Shown: piece by piece, positions 1-12,363 of the stretch
Layout of the letters: the number at the start of each line of letters is the position of its first letter
Position numbering within the stretch: the stretch's first letter is position 1
Assembly: GCA_019614645.1 (NCBI GenBank)
Contig: JABWDB010000007.1
Location: 11,359,501-11,423,500 of the forward strand
Direction of reading: 5' to 3'
Length of the DNA stretch: 64,000 nt
Source: Stratiolaelaps scimitus
Lineage: Eukaryota; Arthropoda; Arachnida; Mesostigmata; Laelapidae
Translations under genes and position numbers: made by a program
Notes under the pieces: generated by a model
The model's input: the letters and a program-made list of their open reading frames with translations, nothing else
Database searches by the model: none
Told to the model about the DNA's origin: nothing

Positions 1-394
1 ACATCCCTTTCCCTCGGTGTTGCTGCACAAGGGCAGAGCAGACACAAGCCTCTTCTCCTACGATACAACAGCAGTGGGAGTTTACCCTAGGAAGTCGTAT
101 GGAAAGACGGGTACCCCGCAGTATTAGTAAGTACCTCGATCCAGCCAGGTGATCGGGCCTAACTGCTGGCGCCGGATAAAAACAAGCTGTGGCAAGCAAG
201 GCTCTCGGATATCTGGGAGGGAAAAGGGAAGACATCCAATAGAGAACCGGGAGCCAGTAGCGGCGTTAGCAGCAATGGCGGTAGCACCGTCGTGTCAGCC
301 GGCGTCGGGCAAGGAACAGGTGAATGGATAGTGAAAGTGTCTGTGAGCCGGGCTGGAGGAATCAAGAAGAGTATCACGTAGATAGAGTTCGAGA

Positions 395-461
395 GACTGA
401 CTGACTGAGAGAGCGAGCGAGCGAGCGAACACGAGAGACCAGTCGGTCGGTCGGTCGGCCG
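395..461. repeat. consecutive tetranucleotide repeats: GACT, GAGC, CGGT
   Basis: Three different short tetranucleotide tracts follow each other: GACT at about 395-407, GAGC at 411-428 and CGGT at 441-459. The purine-rich plus strand resembles 5' UTR or promoter-proximal DNA. Confidence 0.7.
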
Positions 462-3285
462 GGCCTTGGGTCTTGTAGTCTAGGTAGATACAGCCACGGT
501 ATGTTGTGGAACCGTAAGGAGTGTGGAGCCTGCGAGTTGAGGGCAGAGACGATGATCGGAGAGGACAGACACAGCGAAGATCGCGAAGAATTGGGGGTGT
601 TATTATGCCGTAGGGAGAAATCGCTCCGTCCCTACGGCTGCTCAGCTCGGCTTGGCTACACGCCAACCCAAATCCTCCATCTCATTGCCAGAGACGGACC
701 CCGTGGTTCATTCCTCTGAGGAGAAGAAACTGGATGAAGCCCAAGACATGTGAAGGAACAAGCTCAGAAATGCTTATCCACTACGAGAGACTGGTTCACT
801 GCATAGTATGAACATAGGATGTGCACGACAACCACGACCAACCCCTGTGAAAGTTATGGGCTCTTTTCTGATACCTACATAGGTGATTTTGATGCAGAAC
901 TCACTAAAGACTGAAGTCACTAAAGGGTAGTCGAAAGGTTGACATCCCTAAATTGAGCTCATCACGTCTGCAGGACAATGTGCTTTCGAATATCCTTGCC
1001 CTTCGTGGCGGTGAATGAAATTCACCCTTGTCGCAAGAAGCGCTTTAAAAATGAATTTCTTCAACGTTCCCGCATTACTAACAAGGCATATTTGTTCAGA
1101 ACATTTGAGTTTATATTCCTGGCCAGCACGTATATAAAATATAGACGGGTTACAAATAGACGTATGTCTTTTAGATTTCAAACGAAAATGCATCATGTGC
1201 GAATTGTGGGACCCTCACCCACTAAACCTTGAACATCAAGATCTCGGCCGATGCTCTAGAACTATTTTCATATTACTTCAGACGACGCAGGGATCCCGGT
1301 CCATCCCCTATTTCGGCAATAAAACACGATTCAGCAAACTCAGGCAATGATGAATATTCTTATACAGACAACGTCATCCTTATGCAAGCAACCTGCGTGC
1401 TGTTCCGTTGACTTCCTTGTTTTGTATTTCACGTTGGGGGTTTGTCCTTCGCTACATTACTTGCGTGCTGAAGGCACAATGTGTACGTGCTAGTAAGTGA
1501 GTCGTTAGTATGTTTTGTGGCCCGCCGGTTTCCTTATCGACAGTTGTACTATGATGGCCACGCGTACATCGATGTAGTGGTGCTTGCTTATTGGATCAGT
1601 CCGACACTTCCGGCCTGATAGGCGTTAAGACGTCAGCAAACAAGCAGCCAGCGAAGGGCCGCTTTCCTCTTTCTTTTTACCACCATCAACCGCTGAGGCT
1701 AAAATCTGCACATGGGATAAAACCGAGCATCGCTCTACTTTCGGCTTTTGTGTCGATTTCTATACGAAATCGTTTGATGAAAACCCATCTGCCTGGGCAG
1801 CATGTCTGCCTTGTTCACATGGCTTGCGGGTATTTGCGGCAAATGGCGAGGCCGGCGTTACCTTACGAGGCGGGCGTCATTGAAGTGACCACTCGGTGAT
1901 CGCTTTCAGCTGCTGTTTATCTCAACGGAAGAAGACCATCCGATTCGAGTCTGATCATTGAGAAGAGTAGATGGAACACACTGTGCCGCCCGCCACGAAC
2001 GAAGCAAGACGATGTGTTCATCACTAACGCAGGGGAAATCCAAAGAGAGGGTCCCTGATGCACGAACCCTCGTGCGGTTTCTGTCGAGTTCAACTCAGAA
2101 CGGTAAAAAATAAGCTCCTTTGGTGATAGTCACCTTCGCCAGTCAGAGCTTTTATGCATCCCTCAACAAGTGCTGAGAGACTCTGCTCTCTAAATCTAGC
2201 GGATTGAAGCGCCGACGCGACGCGACGAACCTTGACACTTTCGTTTGGCTAGAGACGCTATACGCACAAATTCGTATACACAACCTCTCACACACGCATA
2301 CGACACACTGTCATAATCCTAACCTAACTGTGACGGAGGCATTTGCAAACTTCCACCTGAAAATCGTCTATCTCATCATGCCAAATGCCCGCGTATCAGG
2401 TCGTATTGTCTATCCGCTGATACAATTCCAACTTCCGCCGTTATATACCCAAGCTGCGTTTCGGTGTCACGAGCCGTTTACACTGTCACACAACGCGTAA
2501 ATCCTCTCGAGCCGCTGACTAAATGTGATAGTCGCAATCACAGCGGCATTCATTGTTTCACGTCAGCAAAAAAAAACGTGAAAAATTGTTACTTGTTACC
2601 TTCGTTTGTTGGCTGCATCGCCGCGTGATATGTTGCTGTTGCTCTATACATTCGCGTGCATTGTTATATCCAACTGTGGCTGTTGTTATTGTTATGATGA
2701 TCATCATCATCACCATCGCTGTTATCTTTGTTCCGCGTTTCTTCGTTCACCTCGCTGAAGTGCCGAACAGCCGCCTCCCCACCGGAGGCGGCCTTCTTAG
2801 TGAGGTTCCTCTCCTGTGGCCACCTCACTCCTCTGAGTGAGGTTTCCAGCGGACGCCAAACGAATGTGCTTCGTCCGTGCGGCCATTCCCACCTAATGCA
2901 GAAAGCGACTGCAGCTACGTCCGCCCGACAGCGACGGGGACGACAACGACAACCCTACAGCGGCAGCAGCAGAGGCGGCGGCGGCGGTATTCTCTTCCCT
3001 TGAAGAGCGTGCCATGTTACGCCCGCTGCCCGCGTGAACTCGCTCACTCACAAACTCGCCCGCCCGCCCGCTCGCCCGCTAGATAGATAGTGTGCGCGCA
3101 TCATGCTTGTATAGCTTCTCCGCGCGACTGCGGTGGCCTCTTCTATTGCTGCTTTTCTTCCTCTGCAACTGCTATTTCGTTTCCTGATGTTCCACTGTAT
3201 GTTCTGTGCTGCCGGCCTCCCTGCAACCGGTTCCTCCTTCGTCGTCGGCTTTTTACTTCACTTTCCGTTGCCTCTATGCTCTTCT

Positions 3286-3340
3286 TGTGGCTGTTGTTGT
3301 TGTGGCTGTTGTTGTTGTTGTGGTTGTTGTTGTTGTTGCT
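3286..3340. repeat. imperfect (TGT)n trinucleotide repeat
   Basis: TGT units with interspersed TGTGGC. It produces cysteine/valine/glycine-rich or asparagine-rich artefact ORFs in all frames. Confidence 0.8.
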
Positions 3341-3709
3341 TTCTTTCAAATACAATGTGCTTTAGAGGATACCCGTCTTGCCAGCTCATCGTTGCCGCCG
3401 CCGAGTATCGCTGTACTGCCCTGAGGCCGAGGCGTCACGCGCTGAAGGCATTAGACTGACGTTTCCGACTCGAAGCGGTGGTTCCCTCCGCCTCTGCTGG
3501 CTGCCTGCGCGCCTTTCCACGCGGTAGTCGTTTTCCATTCCACTTCGGCGTTCCTCTTCGTCGTCCGACTCTGTTGCCCGACACCGGCCCACGGCATCTT
3601 TCTGCGCTCGACTCTTCGACTCACCTTCTTTTTTTTCCTTGATTCTGGCTACTTTTCCCGCACCATTTCCTGTAGCACACCGCGGTAACACTTTATGCTC
3701 TGTGTGTAC

Positions 3710-3730
3710 ATATATATATATATATATATA
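3710..3730. repeat. (AT)n microsatellite
   Basis: About ten TA units. Confidence 0.9.
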
Positions 3731-4968
3731 CGATAGCTATGGGGGCAATCTCGACAGCCTCCATCCACGTCGTGCGCTCTTGAAGACGGCAGGTCGAGAT
3801 TCTGACTTCAGACCAACGCTATGTGTATCTTCTTGATGAAACATCATCATGGATGCTTTCTCATGTCGAGCATAGACGCTCACGTCACCGTTGGATTAAT
3901 AATCGATCTTGCTAACTTGATCTATTACATATCCCGTTAAATGACGTATGCTTCAGTAACGTACCGCGAAGGTGTGGTTCACACAGATATGCCTCCTAAC
4001 GTGGTAGCTTATATATGCATAAGAATAATAATAATAGTATAATAATACAATACAGTTATTTACTGTTTCATTTAGCTTATACAGTGAACCGTAACCGGAT
4101 CACACATCTACGATACGGTTCCATTCCCGATGGGGGCGGCTGAGGAGGTGGTCGCAGCAGCGTGTAAAGCACAAATCTAAATTTCCTTCCGAAATGCCTG
4201 CTTGTATGGCCACCAAAAAACGCGTGGCATAGCTCGAGCGAGGCTCACACTGGAGAATCGGATAGAGAAGGTGGGGTGTACAGAGGTCGCGGAGATAGAG
4301 ACAGCGAGAGGGAGGCAGGCACTTGGACAAGAGATTTGATATATGCGACTGGGACGTGATGTCATCCCAGCACAGGAGTCGCAGAGAAGCGAACGAGGTT
4401 GGGGAGCGTCAGAGGGTTACAAGTTCCGCATCTTCCGCTGCATCGTAGCACCGCTGAGGTGGGAAATCGCTGGCTGATATGTATCGTCGATCCTTCCGTG
4501 GTTTCCCTGCCGGGCCGGGCGGCCCAGCGGAAAAATTCGTGCGCCGGACTCGCCGAAGCTGTCCCACAATCGCAATTGCCTGTAGCGACGTTGACGGTGT
4601 GCCCTGAACGTATTGTGGCCATAGGCATTATATTGGACGTATTATGGTTTTAAGCATTATATGTATACGTATATATAATATTGTGCAGTTTTATGTGTGG
4701 TAATGCTAAAAGAAGCTGATGTAAATGAATATGTAAGGCAGCAGCACTCACTTGCACTGATTCCAATAATAAAGCATCATTAATGCCTTTCCGAATACAA
4801 AAACAAGGGTAGCTGTTATACATTTAGCGCAGCCTGCCAACACAACAGCTGTTACTTCGACGCCCCCTAGAAGCAACCAGTGCAGTGTACGTGAACTTGG
4901 TGGACTAGGGCAGAGCCTAAACACAGCATCCAGAAGTTGTTTCACTGTCGATTTCACTTTTCAACCAA

Positions 4969-4987
4969 TATATATATATATATATAT
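4969..4987. repeat. (AT)n microsatellite
   Basis: About nine AT units. Confidence 0.9.
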
Positions 4988-5347
4988 GACGCAAACGTGG
5001 ACATTCTCACCATATGGACCGATTGTGCTTCAAACGTCCGACAATAATTAACGTCGAATCTATCTCGACTAGCACCCGAGCAATAGTAGGATGCATCGAT
5101 TCGGAGCGCGCGCGTCCCCCCTCATCGCCTTCTGCTGAGATGATTGACGATGGGTTGTTGTAGCCGGCCGGTCGATACAAACGCCGCTCTTTCTACTATA
5201 TCTCGACAAGTGGCCCTCTCACACCGCACGTCTCCCCATGATGCTCCCGCTGCTATAGCTGCTGTCGTTCTGTGCTCACATTGTCTCCCTCGCTGCAGGG
5301 CTACACTACACGGCATTTGACCGTTGTCCCGTCAAACACGTGGTCAG

Positions 5348-5542
5348 ATGGTCAGGTCTGACAAGCGATTCGCGTTCGTTTGGCTCTGCGCGTGCCTGCT
5401 TGGATGGTTCGCCTCGCCTACGCTCACCTGCCTGACCGCCGACCTGGAACAACGACCACATGACGACTATCGCAGTAGCAGCAGCAGCAGCAGCAGCGGT
5501 CGGAGACGCACACTTGCTGGCTCTAGCTATCGGCTAATTTGA
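5348..5542 (+). CDS. possible small secreted peptide (64 aa), poly-Ser tract
   Basis: A 64-codon frame from ATG to TGA with a classic signal peptide: a basic start (MVRSDKR), a hydrophobic core (FAFVWLCACLLGWFA) and a small-residue cleavage region ending TLTCLTA. The predicted mature part is about 35 residues. It has an acidic start (DLEQRPHDD), a run of eight Ser encoded by an AGC microsatellite, a GRRR cluster and a short C-terminus. A pyrimidine-rich stretch ending CTGCAG at about 5300 could be the splice acceptor of this exon. It matches no peptide family I know. The Kozak context is mediocre (C at -3, G at +4). It may be the terminal coding exon of a secreted peptide gene, or a chance ORF. 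Confidence 0.33.
   Translation: MVRSDKRFAFVWLCACLLGWFASPTLTCLTADLEQRPHDDYRSSSSSSSSGRRRTLAGSSYRLI
5471..5498. repeat. (AGC)n microsatellite inside the secreted-peptide ORF
   Basis: AGT/AGC units encode the eight-serine tract of the 64-residue candidate. Confidence 0.75.
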
Positions 5543-5883
5543 TAGCAGCTGCGGAATTACCACTGGCCACTACCACTGGCTCTATTATATAATAATAGTG
5601 GTGGTAGCTTGTGACACGGCTTCGTTCGTCCTGCTCGGAGGGAGGGAGAGACACGAGTGGCGAAAGGTGAACATGCTCATTCGACGTGTCCTGCTCAAGC
5701 CCTGAGGGCACGACTGGTCATACAGTGCTGGGAGGCTAGCACAGGTGGCAGATTTCGACGACAAGTAAAAATCGCCTAAAACGATACTTGTGTAGAATTT
5801 TAATGGGAAATCGAAGAGGTTAAAGACTGTAGCGGGTTCGCGAGAGAGAAATCGAGAGACAGGAAGTTGCTCAATTTGGAGAA

Positions 5884-6080
5884 ATGAAAAGCAAGGATAA
5901 AGCGCTGCCAACGGTGGGAGAAAGTAGCTTTGTGAAAATACTTTCGGTATCAACATTCGAATCACACAGAAATGATATTCGTATAAATCTCTGTCTGAAC
6001 AGAATACACGTTAAACCATGTGTACTACATATTGTATGTTGTGGTTTAAACAAATGCAGCTGGTGGGACCAGATCGTAAG
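5884..6080 (+). CDS. candidate exon ending at a splice donor
   Basis: A 65-codon open frame from an ATG in good context (G at -3). It runs to AAG|GTAAAA at 6080/6081, with an in-frame stop just inside the putative intron, as expected for a coding exon. The product is lysine- and cysteine-containing and ends near NKCSWWDQIV. No domain was recognised. The support is one donor and an open frame only. Confidence 0.2.
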
Positions 6081-8051
6081 GTAAAATCAGATAAAAGTTA
6101 GATAATCATCTTTATGGAACATATGTTACTCGAACTAGGCCTAAATGTTGTTTGAATTTCCCTCGTAAAGATTGCATTGTCAACTCCGAGCTATTCCATC
6201 AAAGCGCACAACAGCGATCGCAAAACAACGTACACGTTACAGAATATTTACGTAGACAAGTGCATTCTCGACGTCGCACGCCGCTGCGTCCATCAAGGTT
6301 TCCTTCAACGAGCTTTAATCCTCCAATGTCACTCTGGCCGTAAATCTATCAATGCCTAGCGGTTAGCCAATTGGTTCGAACATCGGAGCGGGCGACTGTC
6401 CATTGACAGTTTTTACGCCTTGGCGCATTGTTCCGGACGGTGTCGCTGGTCGTCCGGCCGAGCAAACACGTCACTCGCGGCTCGCCCTAGGCAAGTAGGT
6501 AGATGCAGGCGCGCATCGATTGGGTCGCCGCTGTCGGGTCTATTCGGTCCGTCTGCCGGTTTGGCAACAGGGGGGTAGGGTGACGGGAAAACTATGTGAC
6601 CCCCCCCGCCCGCCCACGTGACGAAGCCATGTGTCGCGGGTCGACATCGAATCGTTCCACAACGTGACCACGTATTTAGATATCCTGGAATCAGACACTT
6701 CAGCGTCTGCGTATCGAAGACAATCAGTTCATCTACAATTGGGACGGATACATGTGTGCCTAGCTTGATCCCGGCTGCCTCCAGCAGGGGACGATGTGTT
6801 AGGCATCGTTTCGATGTACGCTCCTCGTGTACGGGAAACTGGAGCCGCTTTGGATGCAGGTCACGGGACGGCAAGGGATGCTCCCACCCCCCAGAAGAGA
6901 GACAACCCGGTAGGTTAGGCTGTATAGCAACGATTTTCGCGAGATCGAAATGTCGGTTGCGTCAGGGGAGACGGTGATAGTGGTCGACGGTGGCGGCAGC
7001 GGCGGAATTAGGCAGAAATACGGCAGCAGCGAAATTGCTCGTCGATGTGGTCCATGTGGCCCGTGGGCTTGCCCCCATTCGACCGCTGGTTGGGCAATGT
7101 TTTACCTCCGGCGACGATCCGCTACTGATCGCATCTTACCCATATAGACTCGTGTACATACACACACCCACACATGCGTAAGCAAGCACGCACACGACAC
7201 CTACACTTCACGGCGTTTTACTCGTGGTCGACGAGAGGCCTATCCCAAAATGCACGTTCGTGCGATTATTCGTTCGTCCGATATTTTGGCATTATCTGCA
7301 TGAGTTCTTCGGGTAAAGAAGTTTAAGAATTGTTCCCTCTAAATATCGATTCAATTCGTGTAGATATGAATTATTTGGTGTCTCATCTTTGTGAACCGAC
7401 ATACATCTATGGATGTAGCTGTCTCGTAGGGAATCATTTAGTGTATGATATGGCCAGTGGCGCGAATGTCTTACGTGTTATATGAATATGCACGAACTTT
7501 TAGCCGTACCAACCGCAAACATGATAGCTCACTGCCCTTGCCGCGTACAGGTGATGCTGTTAAATCTTCCTATCATGTCATGATAAGGAGGGACACTGTA
7601 GCATCATCGAGAAAGGAGAGCTCCATAGCTACCCAGCCAAGATCTAGCCTACTCTAGCTAGATACCGATCTATCTTGGTTAGTGATACAAAAAAAAACAC
7701 TGTCCACCTATATTACTATACCATACATATAACTCTCGGATAAGGTAGACCTCGGTGAACCATACCTACTAGACAAATTTAGCCAGCCAGACACATAGAG
7801 GGCTTTCAGGTGAAAGATGTATTCATATATCGTGAAGGTACAAAGAATTTGCGATTGAGTACATAGGTTCATTGGTACCACAGGTGTTCACGTGTCTGCA
7901 GTGAAACGAGGAGTGTACTGTACTGTACAACGGCAAGCCGAAGGGGGGATTGACGTACATATTAGCAAAATAAGGAATATTCGAGATTATGTCCAAATTG
8001 GAACAATGAAGAAATACGGAGGCAGGGTGCTAGCTTCTGGTAAACTGGTGG

Positions 8052-8084
8052 TAGACGTAGGCCGGCGTAGGTGGCCTACGTCTA
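8052..8084. repeat. perfect 12-bp inverted repeat with 9-nt loop
   Basis: TAGACGTAGGCC (8052-8063) and its exact reverse complement GGCCTACGTCTA (8073-8084) flank a 9-nt loop. As RNA it would form a stable 12-bp hairpin with five G-C pairs near the loop. It lies at the left edge of a GC-rich block. Flanking stems for a microRNA precursor were not found, since pairing stops outside the 12 bp. Confidence 0.75.
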
Positions 8085-8604
8085 TAGTGAGGCGAGGTGT
8101 GGCCGATAGCGGTAACGGCGGTGACCACAACCACTGAACGAGACCACAGCGCGAGTCTTGTAACTCGCTTGGATGCGACAGCCAGACGGACAGTGCAGGA
8201 GGGGCATAGGTCTCCTCCTGCGTCCTGTGTGTGGAGGGCGAACCAGGACAAGAACATGGCAGAGCAGATGGAGATGAACGAAATGAGAAAGGAGAAACAT
8301 TGAGAGGATAAGGGAGAGAGGCAACTACGAAGCACAGATCAAGAGTGAGTAGTAGCAGTAGGCGGCCAGAGGGAAGCGCGGATGACTCCTCAGGGATCTG
8401 CGCGGCAGCGTGCGTTATTCCCCTGTTGGCCAGGAGGCCGGGGAACAGCATGAACTGACATACGTGGACGGACATACAGTCGTCGCTCCCTGACGTGCGT
8501 CGCCTCGCAGAAGCAGCCGCCGCGGTTGCTGCTAGCGCGGCCAACAACCATCTAACATCAGGCGTTGCCAACATCGTGGCCAATAGAGACCCCCCCGCCC
8601 CTGT

Positions 8605-8621
8605 GCACACACACACACACA
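8605..8621. repeat. (CA)n microsatellite
   Basis: About eight CA units, preceded by a short C run. Confidence 0.85.
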
Positions 8622-9741
8622 TATGGATGTACATCGAACAGGCAGCTGCAGCATCAGTACACCGTCGCCACTCGCATATACGGCAGACGTAGTGGTCCCC
8701 GCAGACAGGACCCGTTAGAGAGCTATTCGTCCTTTTGCCGTCGTCCGCGCCTCTCTCCCCTGGACTCAAAGGGACTTGGGGCTTCCTTTCGTTGCTCTTT
8801 CTCTCTCTTTCATCCTCTTTATCTGCACATCGACTACTGTGCCACTTCCGTCGTTACATCCTTCTTCGCTGGTCATATGGTGGCGTTGCGGGTGTGCCAC
8901 CCAGAAGACATTGGCCATTCGGGTCCTCTCGACTTCAGCCTTCATCCAGCCTTCGGCAGTGTCTCGTACTTTTTCTACTCACCGTCTTTGTCCTCTCGGC
9001 ATCAGCGTTGATCAGCCGTTCGCTTCAGCAAAGGCGACGCCGACGACCTCCTTTCTTGAGCGAGCCGGCCGATCAGATGACAGCTCCTTCCTGATCAACC
9101 AACTCCCTAATGCGCCTTCCAGCGCGCGACGTCCCTCGGAGAACCAACCTAGCCAGAGCCATTTCCACTACGCTGTACCGCCACATCAGTTGGCTCATCT
9201 TCTTTTTGGCTCAACTGCTTCGATCTTTCCTCGGATGGGCCCTCATCCGACATACACGCTCGCTGTTTCCGCCGCACCCCTCTGGAACAGCAAGCTGGCA
9301 AGGGATAAGTCAATGTCAGAGACGCTCGCCGATCGTTAGAAGAGATCGGGTTATCGTATCAAATTGGAGACGGAGATAACATTTTACCTTCCATCTTCTC
9401 AGCGATACCCCACTGTTCTGTACCGTTGACCGTTAAGCGGAACAACTTGGATAGTGCAGCGTCTTATTATTATATTAATAACAATCATAGCAATAACGGT
9501 CATAAGAACAACTGGATTGATCAAAACTTCAACTATGACTGCTGCAGTTATTTTTTTTAAAAACTTGAGTCGAATTTATCATTAAGGGCCACGCTTATTT
9601 ATCCTCACTCTTGGCACATGAAATAGTTCTGATCTGTTGTCCAATTATTTTACTAGAACACGCAAGTACGTCATGTGAGCAAGCACCATTAGTCTATGAA
9701 ATACGATAGTGTATTTCGGCGAAGGTAAGGTTGTGCTTACC

Positions 9742-9764
9742 TATATATATATATATATATATAT
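9742..9764. repeat. (AT)n microsatellite
   Basis: About eleven TA units. Confidence 0.9.
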
Positions 9765-10769
9765 TATAGTGGTTATTTGGCTTTGCATGACAGTAGAGTA
9801 TCGGCAATTACCTCTCGACGTTATGCGTGAGCTCACACGAACGCAGCCCCTCTGACGTTCACTAGTGAAGTTTAGCCAGCATACTTTTCGTGCTGACATC
9901 GAGCATTAAAGTCAAAGAAGCCGATATGGCCTTACGAAATTGATGTTGTGGGTTTGCCGACGACTCAATGTTGTTTCCACAGATAAGGTTACAATCTGGT
10001 TTGTTCGTCGATTACGAGTATACGCCGAGGTATTGGCTGGCTGCCTCACTCCTTTGTGTTGATGGCCAATCCCATCCTAAGTATCGTGTGTGTCTCACAT
10101 CCCCGCGGGATAGAATTGTCCTGCTCAAAAGAAAGCCGCAATTGCAACACGAATTCTCGAGATCGCGCTTCAGGTGACACAGAATCGTCCCCACAATTTG
10201 AGAGCCCCCCCCCTACGCTTGTAGCGTTCTCCACCTTCGTGATATGCCATTGTACATTTGAGCGAGAGATGATCGTGTGATTTTTATCGTAGTTGGCCGC
10301 CTAGGCTGTCCTAGGAGGGCTGGCGGGCGGTTCACCTATTTCGCGGTAATCTTAGGTTCTGGCGTTGCCCGATGTCGGGGGGGGGATTTACTTCCGGTTC
10401 CACAGTAGCGCCGAACACACCCACAACGATATCCCAATCCAGGGTAAAATGCCACCATAGGGTTGAGGGGACTGCAATGCTCGAGAGCCGTGCAGTAGAA
10501 TTGCTTTGACTTATCTGAATTGAGCACAGAAACTGTTTCCGATTGGCTACGCTGTACCTCAATTGTCACTCAGCCAGCGATAACGGATCGGTGTAGAGCC
10601 TCAGGGGCGAGACAGTCCTGTGATGTCGTATCAGTCATTCTACTATACAACCCGGCCACGTTTGTAAACCTCAAACGAATTTCTCCCATTGGATAGCAAT
10701 ATTACCTTACGAACGCCGTAAGGTTTATCTAATTTTTTTTATCGCATCTATTAATGTATGCCTACTAAA

Positions 10770-11012
10770 CTAGCCTATCCCAAAGAGCAAATGTTGGGTT
10801 ATTTGAAGCAAAATAAGCATCGAGCACGCCCAGCAAATCGCGAAGACACTTTCGCAAGTAAATATCATAGAGACGTTGGTAATCTTTTCTTGTGAGCGGT
10901 CCATTGGTTGGGCACCAATTTCCCCATAACTAAACATCTGATTAGACGCGTGCCAACCATCGTGTTTCGAAATGTCACTGCGCCAACGTGGACGATCACG
11001 AGCAGGCGTCGT
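10770..11012 (-). CDS. candidate terminal exon with one membrane segment
   Basis: An open frame on the minus strand ending at TAG (10770). It encodes a polar region (SKHDGWHASNQMFSYGEIG, then MDRSQEKITN), followed by a hydrophobic stretch of about 25 residues (FAICWACSMLILLQI) close to the C-terminus. That layout fits a tail-anchored or single-pass protein. No ATG is in frame, so an upstream exon would be needed. No polyadenylation signal was seen nearby. Confidence 0.18.
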   Translation of the reverse strand, partial: TTPARDRPRWRSDISKHDGWHASNQMFSYGEIGAQPMDRSQEKITNVSMIFTCESVFAICWACSMLILLQITQHLLFGIG

Positions 11013-11333
11013 AAAGCACAAACTTCAGCAATGTATATACGAGTGACATCTTGATTCGATCTAATTGTCGGTGTATTTCGTTCGGTCTGTGTGGCTTTCA
11101 GGTACGAGTCAAGTCGTCGTCGTATGAAACGAACCAGATTGAATCTGCATGATTATTATAATACAAGGCTCCAAAGCAGCTCAGCTGAGAAATGCGGGTG
11201 AGTCGAGTTGCGAGTTGGAACAAAGGCGTGTCTTCGATCTCAATCACGAACTAGTAGTTAGATTTCACCCTTGATTTGAAAGTTAGCTGTATGCATAGAG
11301 CTCCCTGCGGGGGGTGGGACACGGTATGCAGCT

Positions 11334-11535
11334 CAAAGTGGAAAACTGCCTCATGAATCCAGTGTGGCCTAGACGAATTATTAAGGAATTAACTAAGCTT
11401 TTTAATGAAGATAATTTCTTTAGATTTTCCGTGCGGAGTTCCATTTGGGCTGAAATCGAATGTGCAATACAATACGACTTGACTGCATGCGCAAGATCGC
11501 TCAACGAAACGCTTCCGGCAACAGCTAGACAATGA
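11334..11535 (+). CDS. candidate terminal exon, unknown protein
   Basis: After a possible acceptor (GGTATGCAG|CTC) an open frame of about 66 codons runs to TGA at 11535. It encodes a mixed charged and hydrophobic sequence, including RRIIKELTKLF and WAEIECAIQYDL. The opposite strand also carries an open frame over part of this stretch, so the strand is uncertain. No family was recognised. Confidence 0.2.
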
Positions 11536-11757
11536 CCGTGTCCAACTCATGCAATAACTCTGAGACCTATTGACAACCGTCAAAACACATACATATGTGA
11601 TGACAGTTCGTTCTCGAGGAAACATTTCACCTATTTCAAGGCTTTCGAGACCAAACTGATTCGCTCGGGTTTTCCACTCTAGTAACATTTTTCCATTAGC
11701 TTATTCGTCGAATGCCTAGTATGCGACTGTACGTCCAACTGATGTCCAATGTCTCAT

Positions 11758-11784
11758 TCTCTCTATCTCTCTCTCTCTCTCTCC
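11758..11784. repeat. (CT)n microsatellite
   Basis: A pyrimidine tract, mostly CT, with one TAT interruption. Confidence 0.85.
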
Positions 11785-12363
11785 CATGGGCTATTTTCCT
11801 CTAAGAGAAAAATAGGCGCATCAGCGTGACCTAAGACTCACGAGTCGGGATCTCCTCAAGAAGAAGTACTGAACGTCTCCGAGCGCAGAGCGTTAGCCGA
11901 TTGTCCTCCCTCGGTAAGCAAGTGGACCTTAGAAGCTAGCGGCCGTATGCGCTCCACTCGTTGGCCTTCCATCGTCGTGGAGAAACGGCTCGGGGGAGTC
12001 GGGAACCGCCGACAGGGATCGCCGACGCCAGTGATGGCTGGTTCCTAAGGCCTGAGGCCCAATGGCTGTAGCCGCCCCGGTTGTAGCATGGTGCTACATT
12101 CGTTGGCTGTTGGCTGAGTGCTTCGTCAGTTTGCCCTTTTGCACTACGTAGTGGTGGTAGCAGCACCGCTGCTGGTCCTATCGCCGACCGAACCGAGAAA
12201 CGCTAAAGCGTCGTGGCTCGCTAGCCAGCTGGCCGCTCCGACCTGCCTGGCTATTCCCGTATCGTTATTTCGGCGTTGGTGCCCACGTCCGGTCGGTGTC
12301 GGTAGCGCGAACGAGGAAACGAGACCCGGCTCAGCGGCACAGGACGCTGCCGGCGCCATATAG

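Larger units (their letters stand above)
1..5300. other. no recognised gene; GC-rich patch at 2.75-3.7 kb
   Basis: Apart from the listed repeats I see no supported gene. A GTAAGT at 127 could be a donor but has no exon attached. The plus strand of 2.75-3.7 kb is GC-rich and pyrimidine-rich, and gives many low-complexity ORFs (Ser/Arg/Cys-rich) that are not convincing. Around 0.95-1.23 kb both strands have open frames of about 80 codons. Confidence 0.6.
6081..10769. other. no recognised gene; GC-rich blocks at 6.4-7.1 and 8.05-9.35 kb
   Basis: Two GC-rich blocks have long but low-complexity open frames on both strands. The longest is 260 codons on minus at 7987-8769, rich in Ser, Leu, Ala and Arg. 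They could be promoter or 5' UTR DNA of unseen genes. At 6353-6381 an A-box-like and a B-box-like motif lie unusually close together. From 9.4 to 10.8 kb the DNA is AT-rich and empty. Confidence 0.55.

Noticed and set aside
7987..8769. 260-codon minus-strand ORF
   Set aside because: Lies in GC-rich low-complexity DNA with other overlapping open frames; the product is Ser/Leu/Ala/Arg-rich and has no domain.
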